From Bacterioplanes sp. (lineage in GTDB: Bacteria > Pseudomonadota > Gammaproteobacteria > Pseudomonadales > Oceanobacteraceae), in the NCBI GenBank assembly GCA_014859445.1, contig JACUUC010000019.1, forward strand, positions 1 through 54,055: a DNA stretch of 54,055 bases, given 5' to 3'. A program made the position numbers and the translations under genes. Shown here in pieces: positions 21,901 to 30,086 of the stretch. A model generated the notes under the pieces. It searched no databases and was not told where the DNA came from. It saw nothing but the letters and a program-made list of their open reading frames with translations. Numbering within the stretch: position 1 is the first letter of the stretch; the number at the start of each line of letters is the position of its first letter.

Positions 21901-22630
21901 TCGCTGGCGCGACATCGTGGCGCAACCGCGCAAAATCATTTCCTCACCCACGTGGTCGGGTTTGGAAGATGAGCATGTGTCGTATAACGCGGGTTATACC
22001 AACGTACATGAAATGATTCCGTGGCGCACCATCACTGGCCGTCAGCAGTTCTATCAGGATCATGAGTGGATGCGTGACTTTGGCGAGCAGCTGTGTTCCT
22101 ACAAGCCGCCCATTAATTTGAAAACCGTTGAGCCGGTGTTGAATAAGAACCCCAATGGCAACAAAGAGATTGTCTTGAACTGGATTACTCCGCACCAAAA
22201 GTGGGGCATTCATAGTACGTACTCAGACAACTTATTAATGCTGACCTTGTCACGTGGCGGCCCAATTGTGTGGATGAGTGAGATCGATGCCAAAGCGGCT
22301 GGTATTGAAGACAACGATTGGATTGAAATTTTCAACGTCAACGGTGCCATTGCTGCCCGTGCCGTAGTGTCACAGCGTGTGCCAGAAGGGATGAGCATGA
22401 TGTACCACGCACAAGAGCGCATTGTGAATGTCCCTGGTTCTGAAATGACTGGCAGTCGTGGCGGCATTCACAACTCGGTAACGCGTGCGGTGATGAAACC
22501 GACCCACATGATTGGTGGCTATGCCCAACAGTCCTATGGCTTTAACTACTACGGCACTGTCGGCTGTAACCGTGACGAGTTTGTGATCGTGCGGAAGATG
22601 AGCAAAGTCGACTGGCTGGACACTGAATAA
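18914..22630 (+). CDS. narG: NarG, catalytic alpha subunit of respiratory nitrate reductase
   Basis: The molybdenum bis-MGD subunit (1238 aa) that reduces nitrate to nitrite on the cytoplasmic face. The FS0 4Fe-4S ligands are His50, Cys54, Cys58 and Cys93 (STHGVNCTGSCSW, RGCPRG), one residue off E. coli His49/Cys53/Cys57/Cys92. The Mo-ligand Asp is D223 in YDWYCDLPPASPQ. The length and the N-terminus, which has no Tat signal, fit the membrane-bound cytoplasm-facing Nar and not NapA. GGGAG precedes ATG 18914. It heads narGHJI, with narH 20 bases downstream. Several antisense open frames inside it are composition artefacts. Confidence 0.98.
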   Translation: MSHLLDKLRFFKARKEPFANDHGVTTDQDRSWEKGYRQRWQHDKVVRSTHGVNCTGSCSWKIYVKDGLVTWETQQTDYPRTRPDLPNHEPRGCPRGASYSWYIYSANRLKYPKVRGQLMKLWREAKAKHRDPVTAWESIVSDPVKAKSYKERRGMGGFVRASWDEVNELIAASNVYTTKEYGPDRVTGFSPIPAMSMVSYAAGARYLSLIGGNCLSFYDWYCDLPPASPQIWGEQTDVPESADWYNSNYIIVWGSNVPQTRTPDAHFLTEVRYKGTKTCVITSDYSEASKFGDTWLAPRQGTDAALAMAFGHVILKEFHVDKPSAYFTDYVKRTTDMPMLVMLEENEGRLSGGRFLRAADLVDNLGEDNNPDWKTIALNSDGRLTSPNGAIGYRWGEKGKWNLEQKDRNGELDLTLSLKDYRDGLAEVAFPYFGGAPHEYEYFQHTEHSDVQLRQVPFKTVELASGGTAKVVTVFDMMLAHYGVDNGIGDSSRASSFDDNVPYTPAWQEVITGVNRADVIRIAREFASTADKTRGRSMVIVGAALNHWYHMDMNYRGLINMLMMCGCVGQTGGGWAHYVGQEKLRPQTGWTPLAFALDWQRPPRHMNGTSFFYNHSSQWRYEKLNMTEVISPLAPKEKWNGSIIDFNTRAERMGWLPSAPQLGTNPLGLTTAAAKAGMDVKDYVVEQLKSGDLKFACEQPDNPKNFPRNMFIWRSNLLGSSGKGHEYMLKHLLGTKHGLLGKDLGDFGGQKPQDVEWVDDGAEGKVDLWVTLDFRMSTTCLYSDIVLPTATWYEKDDMNTSDMHPFIHPLSAAIDPVWEARSDWEIFKGIAKEFSRVCVGHLGVEKDLVTTPMHHDTPAELAQPYGVKSWWKGECDAIPGKTMPGLTVVERDYPNTYARFTSVGPLLESIGNGGKGISWDTKDEVKLLRQLNYTHANEGANQGMARLDTAIDACEMILTLAPETNGHVAVKAWKALGEFTGLDHTHLARPKEDEKIRWRDIVAQPRKIISSPTWSGLEDEHVSYNAGYTNVHEMIPWRTITGRQQFYQDHEWMRDFGEQLCSYKPPINLKTVEPVLNKNPNGNKEIVLNWITPHQKWGIHSTYSDNLLMLTLSRGGPIVWMSEIDAKAAGIEDNDWIEIFNVNGAIAARAVVSQRVPEGMSMMYHAQERIVNVPGSEMTGSRGGIHNSVTRAVMKPTHMIGGYAQQSYGFNYYGTVGCNRDEFVIVRKMSKVDWLDTE

Positions 22631-22650
22631 GGTTGGAGTGAGGAATTTTT

Positions 22651-24186
22651 ATGAAAGTTAGAGCGCAAATAGGCATGGTGCTGAACTTAGACAAGTGTAT
22701 CGGTTGTCACACTTGCTCCATCACCTGCAAAAACGTCTGGACCTCTCGTGAAGGGGTGGAGTACGCCTGGTTTAATAACGTCGAAACTAAGCCAGGTATT
22801 GGTTTTCCGAAAGAGTGGGAAAACCAGCAAAAATGGAAAGGCGGCTGGCAGCGTGACGGCAGCGGTAAATTACAGTTAAAAATCGGCGGTAAGTTACGCG
22901 TGTTGGCGAACATTTTCGCCAACCCAGACTTGCCGGAAATTGACGACTACTACGAGCCATTCGATTTCGACTATCAGCATTTGCACAATGCGCCTGATAG
23001 CAAGCATCAGCCAGTGGCACGCCCACGTTCGCTGATTACCGGTAAACGCATGGAGAAAATCGAATGGGGTCCAAATTGGGAAGAAATTCTCGGTACGGAA
23101 TTCGCCAAACGCAAAATCGATAAGAACTTCGATAACGTGGTGCAGAAAGACATCTACGGTCAATTTGAAAAGACCTTCATGATGTATTTGCCACGCTTGT
23201 GCGAACACTGCTTGAACCCAGCCTGTGTGGCGGCCTGTCCATCCGGTGCGATTTACAAGCGTGAAGAAGACGGCATTGTCTTGATCGACCAAGAAAAATG
23301 CCGTGGCTGGCGCATGTGTGTCTCGGCCTGCCCGTACAAAAAAATCTATTACAACTGGAAATCCGGCAAATCAGAGAAGTGTATTTTCTGCTTCCCACGG
23401 ATTGAAGCTGGTCAACCCACCGTGTGTTCTGAAACGTGCGTTGGTCGTATTCGTTACTTGGGTGTGTTGTTGTACGACGCCGACAAAATTGAATCGGCGG
23501 CGAATACACCGAATGAGAAAGATTTGTACCAAGCGCAATTGGACATCTTCTTGGATCCATTCGATCCTGCGGTGATTGCAGCGGCGAAAGCCGAAGGCAT
23601 TGCCGACAATTGGATAACGGCAGCCCAGCGTTCTCCCGTGTATATGATGGCGATTGATTGGAAAGTGGCTCTGCCATTGCACCCAGAATACCGCACGCTA
23701 CCGATGGTGTGGTATGTGCCTCCTTTGTCACCCATTCAAACGGCGGTGGAAGCGGGTCATGTGGGGATGAATGGTGACATTCCCGATTTGAAATCGTTGC
23801 GAATCCCACTGCGCTATTTGGCCAACTTATTGACCGCTGGTGACGAAGCACCAGTTGAACGTGCGTTAGAGCGCATGATTGCGATGCGTGCCTTTAAGCG
23901 CGCGCAAAATGTTGATCAGGTGGAAGACTTGGCCGTATTGCAACAAGTGGGTTTAACCGTTCATCAAGTTGAAGAGATGTATCGCTACATGGCATTGGCC
24001 AATTACGAAGATCGCTTTGTCATTCCAACTAGCCACAAAGCGTATGCCGAAGACGCGTATGACCTGAAAAACAGCTGTGGTTTCAGTTTTGGCAATGGTT
24101 GTAGCGATGGCAATAACTCTGCCAACTTGTTCGGGGCTAGCACCAGCGGTGTGCGTCAAGTCATCCCCGTGGTCATTAAGGAGTAA
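22651..24186 (+). CDS. narH: NarH, iron-sulfur beta subunit of respiratory nitrate reductase
   Basis: A 511 aa electron-transfer subunit linking NarI hemes to NarG. It has four Cys clusters: CIGCHTCSITC near residue 16, CEHCLNPACVAAC near 184, CRGWRMCVSAC near 217, where Trp replaces a Cys ligand to give the 3Fe-4S centre, and CIFC...CSETC near 244-263. GAGG lies eight bases before ATG 22651. It is followed by narJ after three bases. Length and order are standard. Confidence 0.98.
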   Translation: MKVRAQIGMVLNLDKCIGCHTCSITCKNVWTSREGVEYAWFNNVETKPGIGFPKEWENQQKWKGGWQRDGSGKLQLKIGGKLRVLANIFANPDLPEIDDYYEPFDFDYQHLHNAPDSKHQPVARPRSLITGKRMEKIEWGPNWEEILGTEFAKRKIDKNFDNVVQKDIYGQFEKTFMMYLPRLCEHCLNPACVAACPSGAIYKREEDGIVLIDQEKCRGWRMCVSACPYKKIYYNWKSGKSEKCIFCFPRIEAGQPTVCSETCVGRIRYLGVLLYDADKIESAANTPNEKDLYQAQLDIFLDPFDPAVIAAAKAEGIADNWITAAQRSPVYMMAIDWKVALPLHPEYRTLPMVWYVPPLSPIQTAVEAGHVGMNGDIPDLKSLRIPLRYLANLLTAGDEAPVERALERMIAMRAFKRAQNVDQVEDLAVLQQVGLTVHQVEEMYRYMALANYEDRFVIPTSHKAYAEDAYDLKNSCGFSFGNGCSDGNNSANLFGASTSGVRQVIPVVIKE

Positions 24187-24189
24187 CGC

Positions 24190-24909
24190 ATGGAAATTTT
24201 ACGCATTTTGTCGTTGTTGTTGGACTACCCGACGCAAGAGCTGGTGGCTGTGCACAGTGAACTGCAAACCCTGGTCACCGATTCAGGGCTAACCGCAGAG
24301 CATCAAACTGCCGTGAATGACTTTATTCAGCATCGCTGTGAAGGTGATCTCATGGCGTGGCAAGAAGAGTATGACGGCTTGTTTGAGCGGGGGCGTTCTT
24401 TGTCGATGTTGTTGTTTGAGCACGTCCATGGCGAGTCGCGTGATCGCGGCCAAGCCATGGTGGATTTGAAACAACAATACCAAGACGCCGGTTTGGACAT
24501 CGGGGTGAATGAATTGCCCGATTACATCCCGTTGTACTTGGAGTTTCTGTCAACCCAAGGTGTACAGAATGGCCGCTTTGGGTTGGAAGAAATTGCACCG
24601 ATTATGGCGTTGTTAGCGTGTCGTTTAGAGCAGCGTGAATCGGATTATGCGGCTATTTTTCACGCACTGCTCTCGCTGTCTGAAGCACCGATCGACTTGG
24701 CGGATTTACGTTCACAAATCGATAAAGAAGCGCCAGATCACACCTCCGAGGCACTGGATAAAGTGTGGGAAGAAGAAATGGTGAGCTTCATGGCGAATGA
24801 GACCGCATCGTGTGGTGAGGGGAATCGTCCGAGTGAGCAACAACGACGTGACCAATACATCCCGTTGAATACGGAACTCTTACAAACCTCGACTAACCCA
24901 ACGGTTTAA
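24190..24909 (+). CDS. narJ: NarJ, nitrate reductase assembly chaperone
   Basis: A 239 aa cytoplasmic TorD/DmsD-family chaperone needed for Moco insertion into NarG and membrane attachment of NarGH (known). Family segments are visible: MEILRILSLLLDYPTQEL at the N-terminus, EHVHGESRDRGQAMVDL and ELPDYIPLYLEFLS. The C-terminal tail is hydrophilic. Its AGGAG ribosome site overlaps the end of narH, and narI starts 11 bases downstream, so the genes are translationally linked. Confidence 0.96.
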   Translation: MEILRILSLLLDYPTQELVAVHSELQTLVTDSGLTAEHQTAVNDFIQHRCEGDLMAWQEEYDGLFERGRSLSMLLFEHVHGESRDRGQAMVDLKQQYQDAGLDIGVNELPDYIPLYLEFLSTQGVQNGRFGLEEIAPIMALLACRLEQRESDYAAIFHALLSLSEAPIDLADLRSQIDKEAPDHTSEALDKVWEEEMVSFMANETASCGEGNRPSEQQRRDQYIPLNTELLQTSTNPTV

Positions 24910-24920
24910 GGAGCAAGCAG

Positions 24921-25604
24921 ATGAATCAATTGAATATGTTTGCCTTTGGCATCTATCCCTATTTGGCGATGGCGGTCATGTTTATTGCAACCTGGATTCG
25001 TTATGACCGCGAGCAGTACACGTGGAAAACCAGTTCTAGCCAGTTACTCGAAAAAAAGCAACTGCGCACCGGTAGTATCCTCTTTCATGTGGGTATTTTG
25101 GGTATTTTCTTTGGCCATTTTTTTGGCTTACTGATGCCCAAAGAAGTTTGGTACTTCTTTGGTGTCACGACCTCGATGAAACAGTTGGTGGCGATGGGTG
25201 CTGGTGGTTTGTTTGGTGTCATTTGCTTTGTCGGTTTGACCATTCTGATTCAGCGGCGTTTATTCAACCCACGTATTCGTGCCACCAGTAAGCCGATGGA
25301 CATCGTTATCTTATTGTTGATCTACGCACAGCTGATTTTAGGTTTGCTGTCGATCATCGTATCAACCGGCCACTTGGACGGTGCCGAAATGGTGCGTTTG
25401 ATGACCTGGGCGCAGGGCATCATGACCTTCAATGTGGCCGTTGCGGTGGACGCCATTTCTGAGGTGCATTGGATCTTTAAGTTGCACGTGGTGCTGGGCA
25501 TGACGCTGTTCTTGTTGTTCCCATTCACTCGCTTGGTGCACATGCTGAGTGTGCCTTTGCAGTACATCACACGCCAGCATCAGGTGGTGCGTCAGCGTCG
25601 CTGA
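24921..25604 (+). CDS. narI: NarI, diheme cytochrome b gamma subunit of nitrate reductase
   Basis: A 227 aa membrane anchor with five spans that oxidises quinol on the periplasmic side. Heme ligands are H56 and H66 (LFHVGILGIFFGHFFG) and H189 and H207 (FKLHVVLG, RLVHMLSVP), close to the E. coli set H56/H66/H187/H205. AGGAG precedes ATG 24921. A long imperfect hairpin follows the stop at 25612-25653. Confidence 0.97.
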   Translation: MNQLNMFAFGIYPYLAMAVMFIATWIRYDREQYTWKTSSSQLLEKKQLRTGSILFHVGILGIFFGHFFGLLMPKEVWYFFGVTTSMKQLVAMGAGGLFGVICFVGLTILIQRRLFNPRIRATSKPMDIVILLLIYAQLILGLLSIIVSTGHLDGAEMVRLMTWAQGIMTFNVAVAVDAISEVHWIFKLHVVLGMTLFLLFPFTRLVHMLSVPLQYITRQHQVVRQRR

Positions 25605-25611
25605 TGGCAGC

Positions 25612-25653
25612 AACAGGGCATTGAGTGGCGCGTCTGCTCACTGAATGCCTGTT
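25612..25653 (+). terminator. Long imperfect hairpin between narI and the parvulin gene
   Basis: AACAGGGCATTGAGTG (25612-25627) pairs with CACTGAATGCCTGTT (25639-25653) with one bulged G and one mismatch, around an 11-base loop. It is followed by TTTCTGATT, not a strong U-run. It may partly terminate the narGHJI transcript or mark a processing site, lowering expression of the genes downstream. Confidence 0.55.
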
Positions 25654-25680
25654 TCTGATTCGGAACCTTGAGAGGTCGTT

Positions 25681-26448
25681 ATGATTCAAGTTAATTCAAC
25701 CACTATCCCAGAATCGTCCATTTTAGCCGAGATGCAATATCACCCAGCGGACAGTCAGCGTGACGCCATGCTGAAGGCGGCAGAGTCGTTGATTATCAGT
25801 GAGCTACTGCGCCAGCGAGCCAGCGAATTGGGTTTGTCGGTGGCCAATAATGCCAGCTTCAGTGGCCAACAAGATTTTATTGAACAGCTGATCGAGCATG
25901 AAATCGCCATTCCGGCAGCCAGTGAGGAAGAGTGTTTGCACTATTTTGAGCAAAATCCGCATCGGTTTATGACGTCGCCGCTACTTGAGGTCAGCCATGT
26001 GTTGATCATGGCCGACCCTGAGCAAGAGAAGGAGCGGATGCAGGCATTGACGATTGCGGAATCGGTCTTGGCACAGCTGCAAACCGGCGCTGCGATTGAA
26101 GACATGGCCAAACAATATTCAGCCTGCCCATCCAGTGCCGTTGGCGGTAGCTTGGGGCAAATCAGTCGTGGTCAAACCGTACCAGAGTTTGAGCGGGTGG
26201 TGTTCAAAGCCGAGGTCGGCCTCGTGCCGCAATTAGTGGAGACCCGTTACGGTTTTCATGTGGTGTGGGTGCATCGCAAGGTGGCGGGTCAGCCTCAGCC
26301 GTATGAGGCCGTCAAAGACACGATTCAAACATACTTACACGCCAAAGTTCGGCAAAAAGCCATTGCTCAATACATCCATACCCTCATCAGTCAAGCCGAG
26401 ATCGACGGTTATGACTTTGCGGTATCGACGTCTCCTTTGATGCAATAA
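25681..26448 (+). CDS. Cytoplasmic parvulin-type peptidyl-prolyl isomerase (NifM/PpiC-like)
   Basis: A 255 aa protein with no signal peptide. An N-terminal helical region (about 1-95) is followed by a parvulin rotamase domain (about 98-205) with EVSHVLIMADPE, GGSLGQISRGQTVPEFE and ETRYGFHVVWVHR. A similar PpiC-type gene follows narGHJI in Pseudomonas aeruginosa (from memory), so a role in folding or maturation of the nitrate reductase is plausible but unproven. GAGAGG precedes ATG 25681. It lies between narI and the porin gene on the same strand. Confidence 0.88.
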   Translation: MIQVNSTTIPESSILAEMQYHPADSQRDAMLKAAESLIISELLRQRASELGLSVANNASFSGQQDFIEQLIEHEIAIPAASEEECLHYFEQNPHRFMTSPLLEVSHVLIMADPEQEKERMQALTIAESVLAQLQTGAAIEDMAKQYSACPSSAVGGSLGQISRGQTVPEFERVVFKAEVGLVPQLVETRYGFHVVWVHRKVAGQPQPYEAVKDTIQTYLHAKVRQKAIAQYIHTLISQAEIDGYDFAVSTSPLMQ

Positions 26449-26511
26449 CGCATCACCATAATTCGATCGTCGGCAAGGTAGGTTGTTTTTACCCATTGTT
26501 AGGAGTACGTC

Positions 26512-27660
26512 ATGCGACACTCAAATACCGTTTCAACGTTGATCTGTGGTATTGCCTTATCGTCCGCGAGCTGGGCCGACAGCTCATGGCAAGACACGCT
26601 GGCCAGTACGAAGCCGCTGGCTGATGTGCGTTTACGTTATGAAAGTCATGATTCAGACAATGCCTTTAAAACGGCACACGCACTGACATTACGATCTCGA
26701 TTAGGGCTAGAAAGTGCCAGTGTGGCAGGCTTTACCGCGTTAGTGGAAATCGAGGATGTGCGTGCCTTGATCGATGACTATCGCCCAGAAAATAGTCCGT
26801 ACGACATTGTGGCCGATCCGGTGAATACCGAGTTCAACCGTGTGCAGTTGCAATACCAAGTGGATGGTTTAACGGTGACCCTTGGTCGTCAACGCATAGT
26901 GCTGGATAACGCCCGTTTTGTTGGCAACGTTGGCTGGCGTCAAAACGAACAAACGTTCGATGCGTTGCGCGTGGCCTATCAGCTCAACGATGCTCATATA
27001 CAGTACGCGTTTATCGATCAGGTCAACGACATTCTGTTTGCATCGCAGGATGTTTCCCATCACTTATTCAACGTGCGCTATGACGGCTTACCCCTTGGTC
27101 AGTTGACGGGTTATGCCTATTTGCTGAAAGACGACAACACGGATGCGAATAACAACACTGTAGGTGGTCGTTTTCATGGCAAGCACGCGGTAAAGGATGT
27201 GTCGTTGCTTTATAGCGTCGAGTTGGCTACCCAACAAACCGATGACTTCTCGGCCAATTTCATCGCGTTAGAAGGCGGTGTGCTGGTGAATGGCGTGACC
27301 TTGGCCATCGGTCATGAGCGCTTAGGCAGTGATGACGGTGAATACGGTTTTCAAACCCCGCTAGCCACTAAGCACGCCTTTAATGGCTGGGCGGATAAGT
27401 TTTTGGGCACACCAGCAGATGGCTTAACGGACACTTATCTGAAAGTGGCTGGTACGGCGGCAGGTATCCATTTACTGACGTTTTACCATGACTACAGTGC
27501 CGATAGTGGCAATGCGGATAAGGGCAGTGAAATTAATCTGCAGGCGACAAAGCGCTTTAACAAACACTACAGCGCGGGCGTGAAATACGCCAATTACCGT
27601 GCAGGTGATAGCTCGTTCGATACCGATAAAGCATGGGCTTGGGTTCAAGCAAACTTCTAA
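26512..27660 (+). CDS. Outer-membrane porin of the alginate-export (OprE/AlgE-like) type
   Basis: A 382 aa precursor with a signal peptide ending SSASWA (about residue 21). Alternating beta-strand pattern, aromatic girdle residues and C-terminal Phe (WAWVQANF) mark a beta-barrel. The segments RLRYESHDSD, LGRQRIVLDNARFVGNVGWRQNEQTFDA and YAFIDQVNDI fit the alginate-export family (PF13372). Nothing links this copy to alginate. Between the nitrate reductase and narK it may let nitrate or nitrite cross the outer membrane (inference). AGGAG at 26501-26505 precedes ATG 26512. Confidence 0.82.
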   Translation: MRHSNTVSTLICGIALSSASWADSSWQDTLASTKPLADVRLRYESHDSDNAFKTAHALTLRSRLGLESASVAGFTALVEIEDVRALIDDYRPENSPYDIVADPVNTEFNRVQLQYQVDGLTVTLGRQRIVLDNARFVGNVGWRQNEQTFDALRVAYQLNDAHIQYAFIDQVNDILFASQDVSHHLFNVRYDGLPLGQLTGYAYLLKDDNTDANNNTVGGRFHGKHAVKDVSLLYSVELATQQTDDFSANFIALEGGVLVNGVTLAIGHERLGSDDGEYGFQTPLATKHAFNGWADKFLGTPADGLTDTYLKVAGTAAGIHLLTFYHDYSADSGNADKGSEINLQATKRFNKHYSAGVKYANYRAGDSSFDTDKAWAWVQANF

Positions 27661-27719
27661 TGATATAGGCGCATCACGCGATTTGTCAGATTCGAGTGGT
27701 GCGCGTTGAGGATGACAAC

Positions 27720-29312
27720 ATGGCGAGAAAAAACGCAGACATAGAACAATGGGATGTTGAAAACTCGACGTTCTGGAAGCAACAAGGTCAATCGATCGCC
27801 ACACGCAATCTGTGGATTTCGATTCCAAGCCTATTAATGGGTTTTGCGGTGTGGCTAATGTGGGGCATGATTACCACGCAAATGCGCAATTTGGGCTTCG
27901 ACTTTACCATTGAACAGTTGTTTTCATTAACGGCTATAGCTGGTTTATCGGGTGCGACTCTGCGCATTCCCGCGTCATTTATGATTCGGATTGCCGGTGG
28001 TCGTAATACCATCTTTTTAACCACTGCACTGTTAATGATTCCAGCATTTGGTACAGGGTATGCCCTGATGCAACCGGACACGCCATTTTGGATGTTCCAA
28101 GTACTGGCCTTGTTGTCGGGTATTGGCGGCGGTAACTTTGCGTGTTCGATGAGTAACATCAGTACGTTTTACCCCAAAAATCAGCAAGGCTATGCCTTAG
28201 GTATGAATGCTGGTTTGGGTAACTTTGGCGTGACCAGCATGCAAATTTTGATTCCACTGGTGATGACCGTCGGGATATTCGGTGCGTTAGGTGGCGATCC
28301 GAAAGCATTGGTGAACGCCAGTGGTACCTTATTGGGGCGTATTGAAGCGGGCACGGATACGTGGATTCAAAATGCCGGTTTTGTCTGGTTGTTGTTTTTA
28401 ATTCCGCTGGCTTTTGCGGGCTGGTTTGGCATGAACAACTTGCGCCCAATCACGCCGAATCCGGGCTCACCGTTGGCAGCCTTCAGTAAAATCGTCGGTT
28501 TGTATGTGATTGGTTTGGTGGCGGCGGTCATTGGTATTGCGATGTTGCCAATGATTGGTATGTGGTTGGCGTTGCCATTGACGATTGTTATTACATTGCT
28601 GGCGTTAAAGCTATTACCAGGCTCGATCAAACCGAATATTCAAAAGCAGTTTGCTATTTTTAGTAATAAGCACACCTGGTCGATGACCGTGTTGTACATT
28701 TTAACCTTTGGCTCTTTTATTGGTTTTTCTGCAGCTTTACCTCTGTCGATCATGGTTATCTTTGGCAACATGATGAGCATTGGGGCTGATGGAGACATCA
28801 TTCGTATTGCGAATCCCGATGCCCCCAGTGCGCTGACTTGGGCGTGGATTGGGCCATTTGTCGGTGCGTTAATTCGTCCTTTTGGTGGTTGGATTTCGGA
28901 TAAGTTGGGCGGTGCGATTATTACTCAGTATATTTCGGCGGTGATGGTGGTGGCTTCGGTTGCGACGGGTTATGTGATGATGCAGGCTTATAATTCAACC
29001 GATCCGAACAGTTACTTTGCTCTCTTTATGGTGTTGTTTGTTGTGCTTTTTGCCGCCAGTGGTATTGGTAACGGCTCAACGTTCCGTAGTATCGGTGTCA
29101 TCTTTGATGCGCAATTGAAAGGTCCTGTATTGGGTTGGACATCGGCGGTGGCAGCATACGGTGCCTTTATCGCGCCAAAAGTGATGGGGGCCGAAATTAA
29201 AGCAGGAACGCCGGAAATGGCCATGTATGGGTTTGCGATATTCTATGCGCTGTGCATGATTATCAATTGGTGGTTCTATTTGCGTAAAAACGTCGAAATA
29301 TACAATCCATAA
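27720..29312 (+). CDS. narK: NarK, nitrate/nitrite transporter (NNP family)
   Basis: A 530 aa MFS protein of about 12 spans with the key NarK features intact: Arg82 in SGATLRIPASF (TM2), Arg386 in ALIRPFGGWISDKLGG (TM8), signature 1 MNAGLGNFGVTSMQ and signature 2 GIGNGSTFRSIGVIF. It probably exchanges nitrate for nitrite across the inner membrane, feeding cytoplasmic NarG. The N-terminal NSTFWKQQGQSIATRNLW segment is shared with the paralog at 4563. ATG 27720 has GAGG eight bases upstream; GTG 27696 is less likely. A rho-independent terminator follows at once. Confidence 0.94.
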   Translation: MARKNADIEQWDVENSTFWKQQGQSIATRNLWISIPSLLMGFAVWLMWGMITTQMRNLGFDFTIEQLFSLTAIAGLSGATLRIPASFMIRIAGGRNTIFLTTALLMIPAFGTGYALMQPDTPFWMFQVLALLSGIGGGNFACSMSNISTFYPKNQQGYALGMNAGLGNFGVTSMQILIPLVMTVGIFGALGGDPKALVNASGTLLGRIEAGTDTWIQNAGFVWLLFLIPLAFAGWFGMNNLRPITPNPGSPLAAFSKIVGLYVIGLVAAVIGIAMLPMIGMWLALPLTIVITLLALKLLPGSIKPNIQKQFAIFSNKHTWSMTVLYILTFGSFIGFSAALPLSIMVIFGNMMSIGADGDIIRIANPDAPSALTWAWIGPFVGALIRPFGGWISDKLGGAIITQYISAVMVVASVATGYVMMQAYNSTDPNSYFALFMVLFVVLFAASGIGNGSTFRSIGVIFDAQLKGPVLGWTSAVAAYGAFIAPKVMGAEIKAGTPEMAMYGFAIFYALCMIINWWFYLRKNVEIYNP

Positions 29313-29323
29313 ATAAGGTATTG

Positions 29324-29348
29324 AAAGAGCAGCTTCGGCTGCTTTTTT
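29324..29348 (+). terminator. Rho-independent terminator after narK
   Basis: AGCAGC-TTCG-GCTGCT (29328-29343) forms a tight tetraloop hairpin followed by a T-run to 29348 and preceded by AAAG. It lies 12 bases after the narK stop and closes the narGHJI-ppi-porin-narK transcript. Confidence 0.9.
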
Positions 29349-29411
29349 ATTACCTATTTTTTATTTCTTATTGTTGTTTTACGGATCCTATTAATGTGAA
29401 AGATATTAACA

Positions 29412-29427
29412 TACTCCATAGTGGGTA
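29412..29427. promoter_or_regulatory. NarL-type 7-2-7 site upstream of the universal stress protein gene
   Basis: TACTCCA-TA-GTGGGTA is an inverted heptamer pair with 2-base spacing. Each half matches 6 of 7 positions of TACYYMT. It lies about 95 bases upstream of the FNR-type box centre at 29514.5, an arrangement like known FNR plus NarL-activated promoters. Confidence 0.65.
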
Positions 29428-29507
29428 ATTGGCAGGAATAGGGTGTATTTCATGTTGGCTAAATTCGGCTTAGTAGCGAGGTGATAAGGGGGTATGGGCG
29501 ATAAATG

Positions 29508-29521
29508 TTGATATAAGTCAG
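29508..29521 (+). promoter_or_regulatory. FNR/ANR/DNR-type box upstream of the usp-narK1 unit
   Basis: TTGAT-ATAA-GTCAG matches 8 of 10 consensus positions and shares its first 13 bases with the box at 12873. With the centre at -41.5 transcription would begin near 29556, just after a TATTAT (29542-29547) that can serve as the -10, leaving a leader of about 39 bases before ATG 29595. Confidence 0.8.
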
Positions 29522-29594
29522 TCTGTATTATCACCGTATCTTATTATTGTGTGTATTGAGCGGCTACCTTATTCGCCGTGAGTGAGGGTACTTT

Positions 29595-30053
29595 ATGAAA
29601 ATCATGTTGGCATACGATGGATCACGTAATGCGAAGTTGGCATTGGCACAAACCATCACGCTGTTCTCGGCTTTGCAGCCCACCATTAGTTTGGTTGCGG
29701 TGGCGGAGAACCCGCGCGATATCACTGAAAGCAACGAAGATCTTTTCCAGCAAGAATACGATGAGATGAAGCGTGATCTGGCGGAAGCGGTTGCCTTGTG
29801 CAATGAACAAAAGTTGGATGCGGAAAGCTTATTACTCGATGGTGATGCGCGCAAAATGCTATTGCGAGCCACCGAAAAATTACGTCCTGATATGTTGGTG
29901 ATCGCGCGACACAGTCATCAGCTTGATGGTGGGTTTATCGCTCGTTCATTAACACAATTTGTGGATGAACTGGATTATATGACATTTGGTAGTGTGAGCT
30001 CGTTTTTAGCACGTCGTGCCCAATGTCCATTACTAATTTTACCCAGCCTGTAG
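29595..30053 (+). CDS. Universal stress protein (UspA family)
   Basis: A 152 aa single-domain Usp. It starts with the family strand KIMLAYDGSRNAKLAL, containing the nucleotide-binding Asp, and ends with FGSVSSFLARRAQCPLLILP, which corresponds to the GSVS-CPVLVV end. The loop before GSVS is about 14 residues longer than usual (ARHSHQLDGG to DELDYMTFGSVS), so the GxxG half of the ATP site is altered. GAGGG lies six bases before ATG 29595. FNR- and NarL-type sites upstream, and a narK-type gene 33 bases downstream, point to an anaerobic, nitrate-linked role, as for anaerobic Usp proteins in Pseudomonas. Confidence 0.9.
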   Translation: MKIMLAYDGSRNAKLALAQTITLFSALQPTISLVAVAENPRDITESNEDLFQQEYDEMKRDLAEAVALCNEQKLDAESLLLDGDARKMLLRATEKLRPDMLVIARHSHQLDGGFIARSLTQFVDELDYMTFGSVSSFLARRAQCPLLILPSL

Positions 30054-30086
30054 GCGATGGTTTATCAGCCTTAAAGGGGTTCGACT

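Noticed and set aside
23177-23851. Minus-strand open frame of 224 codons opposite narH
   Set aside because: Low-complexity Ser/Arg/Pro-rich shadow of narH codons.
26490-26507. Exact NarL-type heptamers TACCCAT and AGGAGTA in inverted orientation before the porin gene
   Set aside because: The spacing is four bases, not two, and the second half is the AGGAG ribosome site itself; a NarL activator site is not expected between promoter and start codon.
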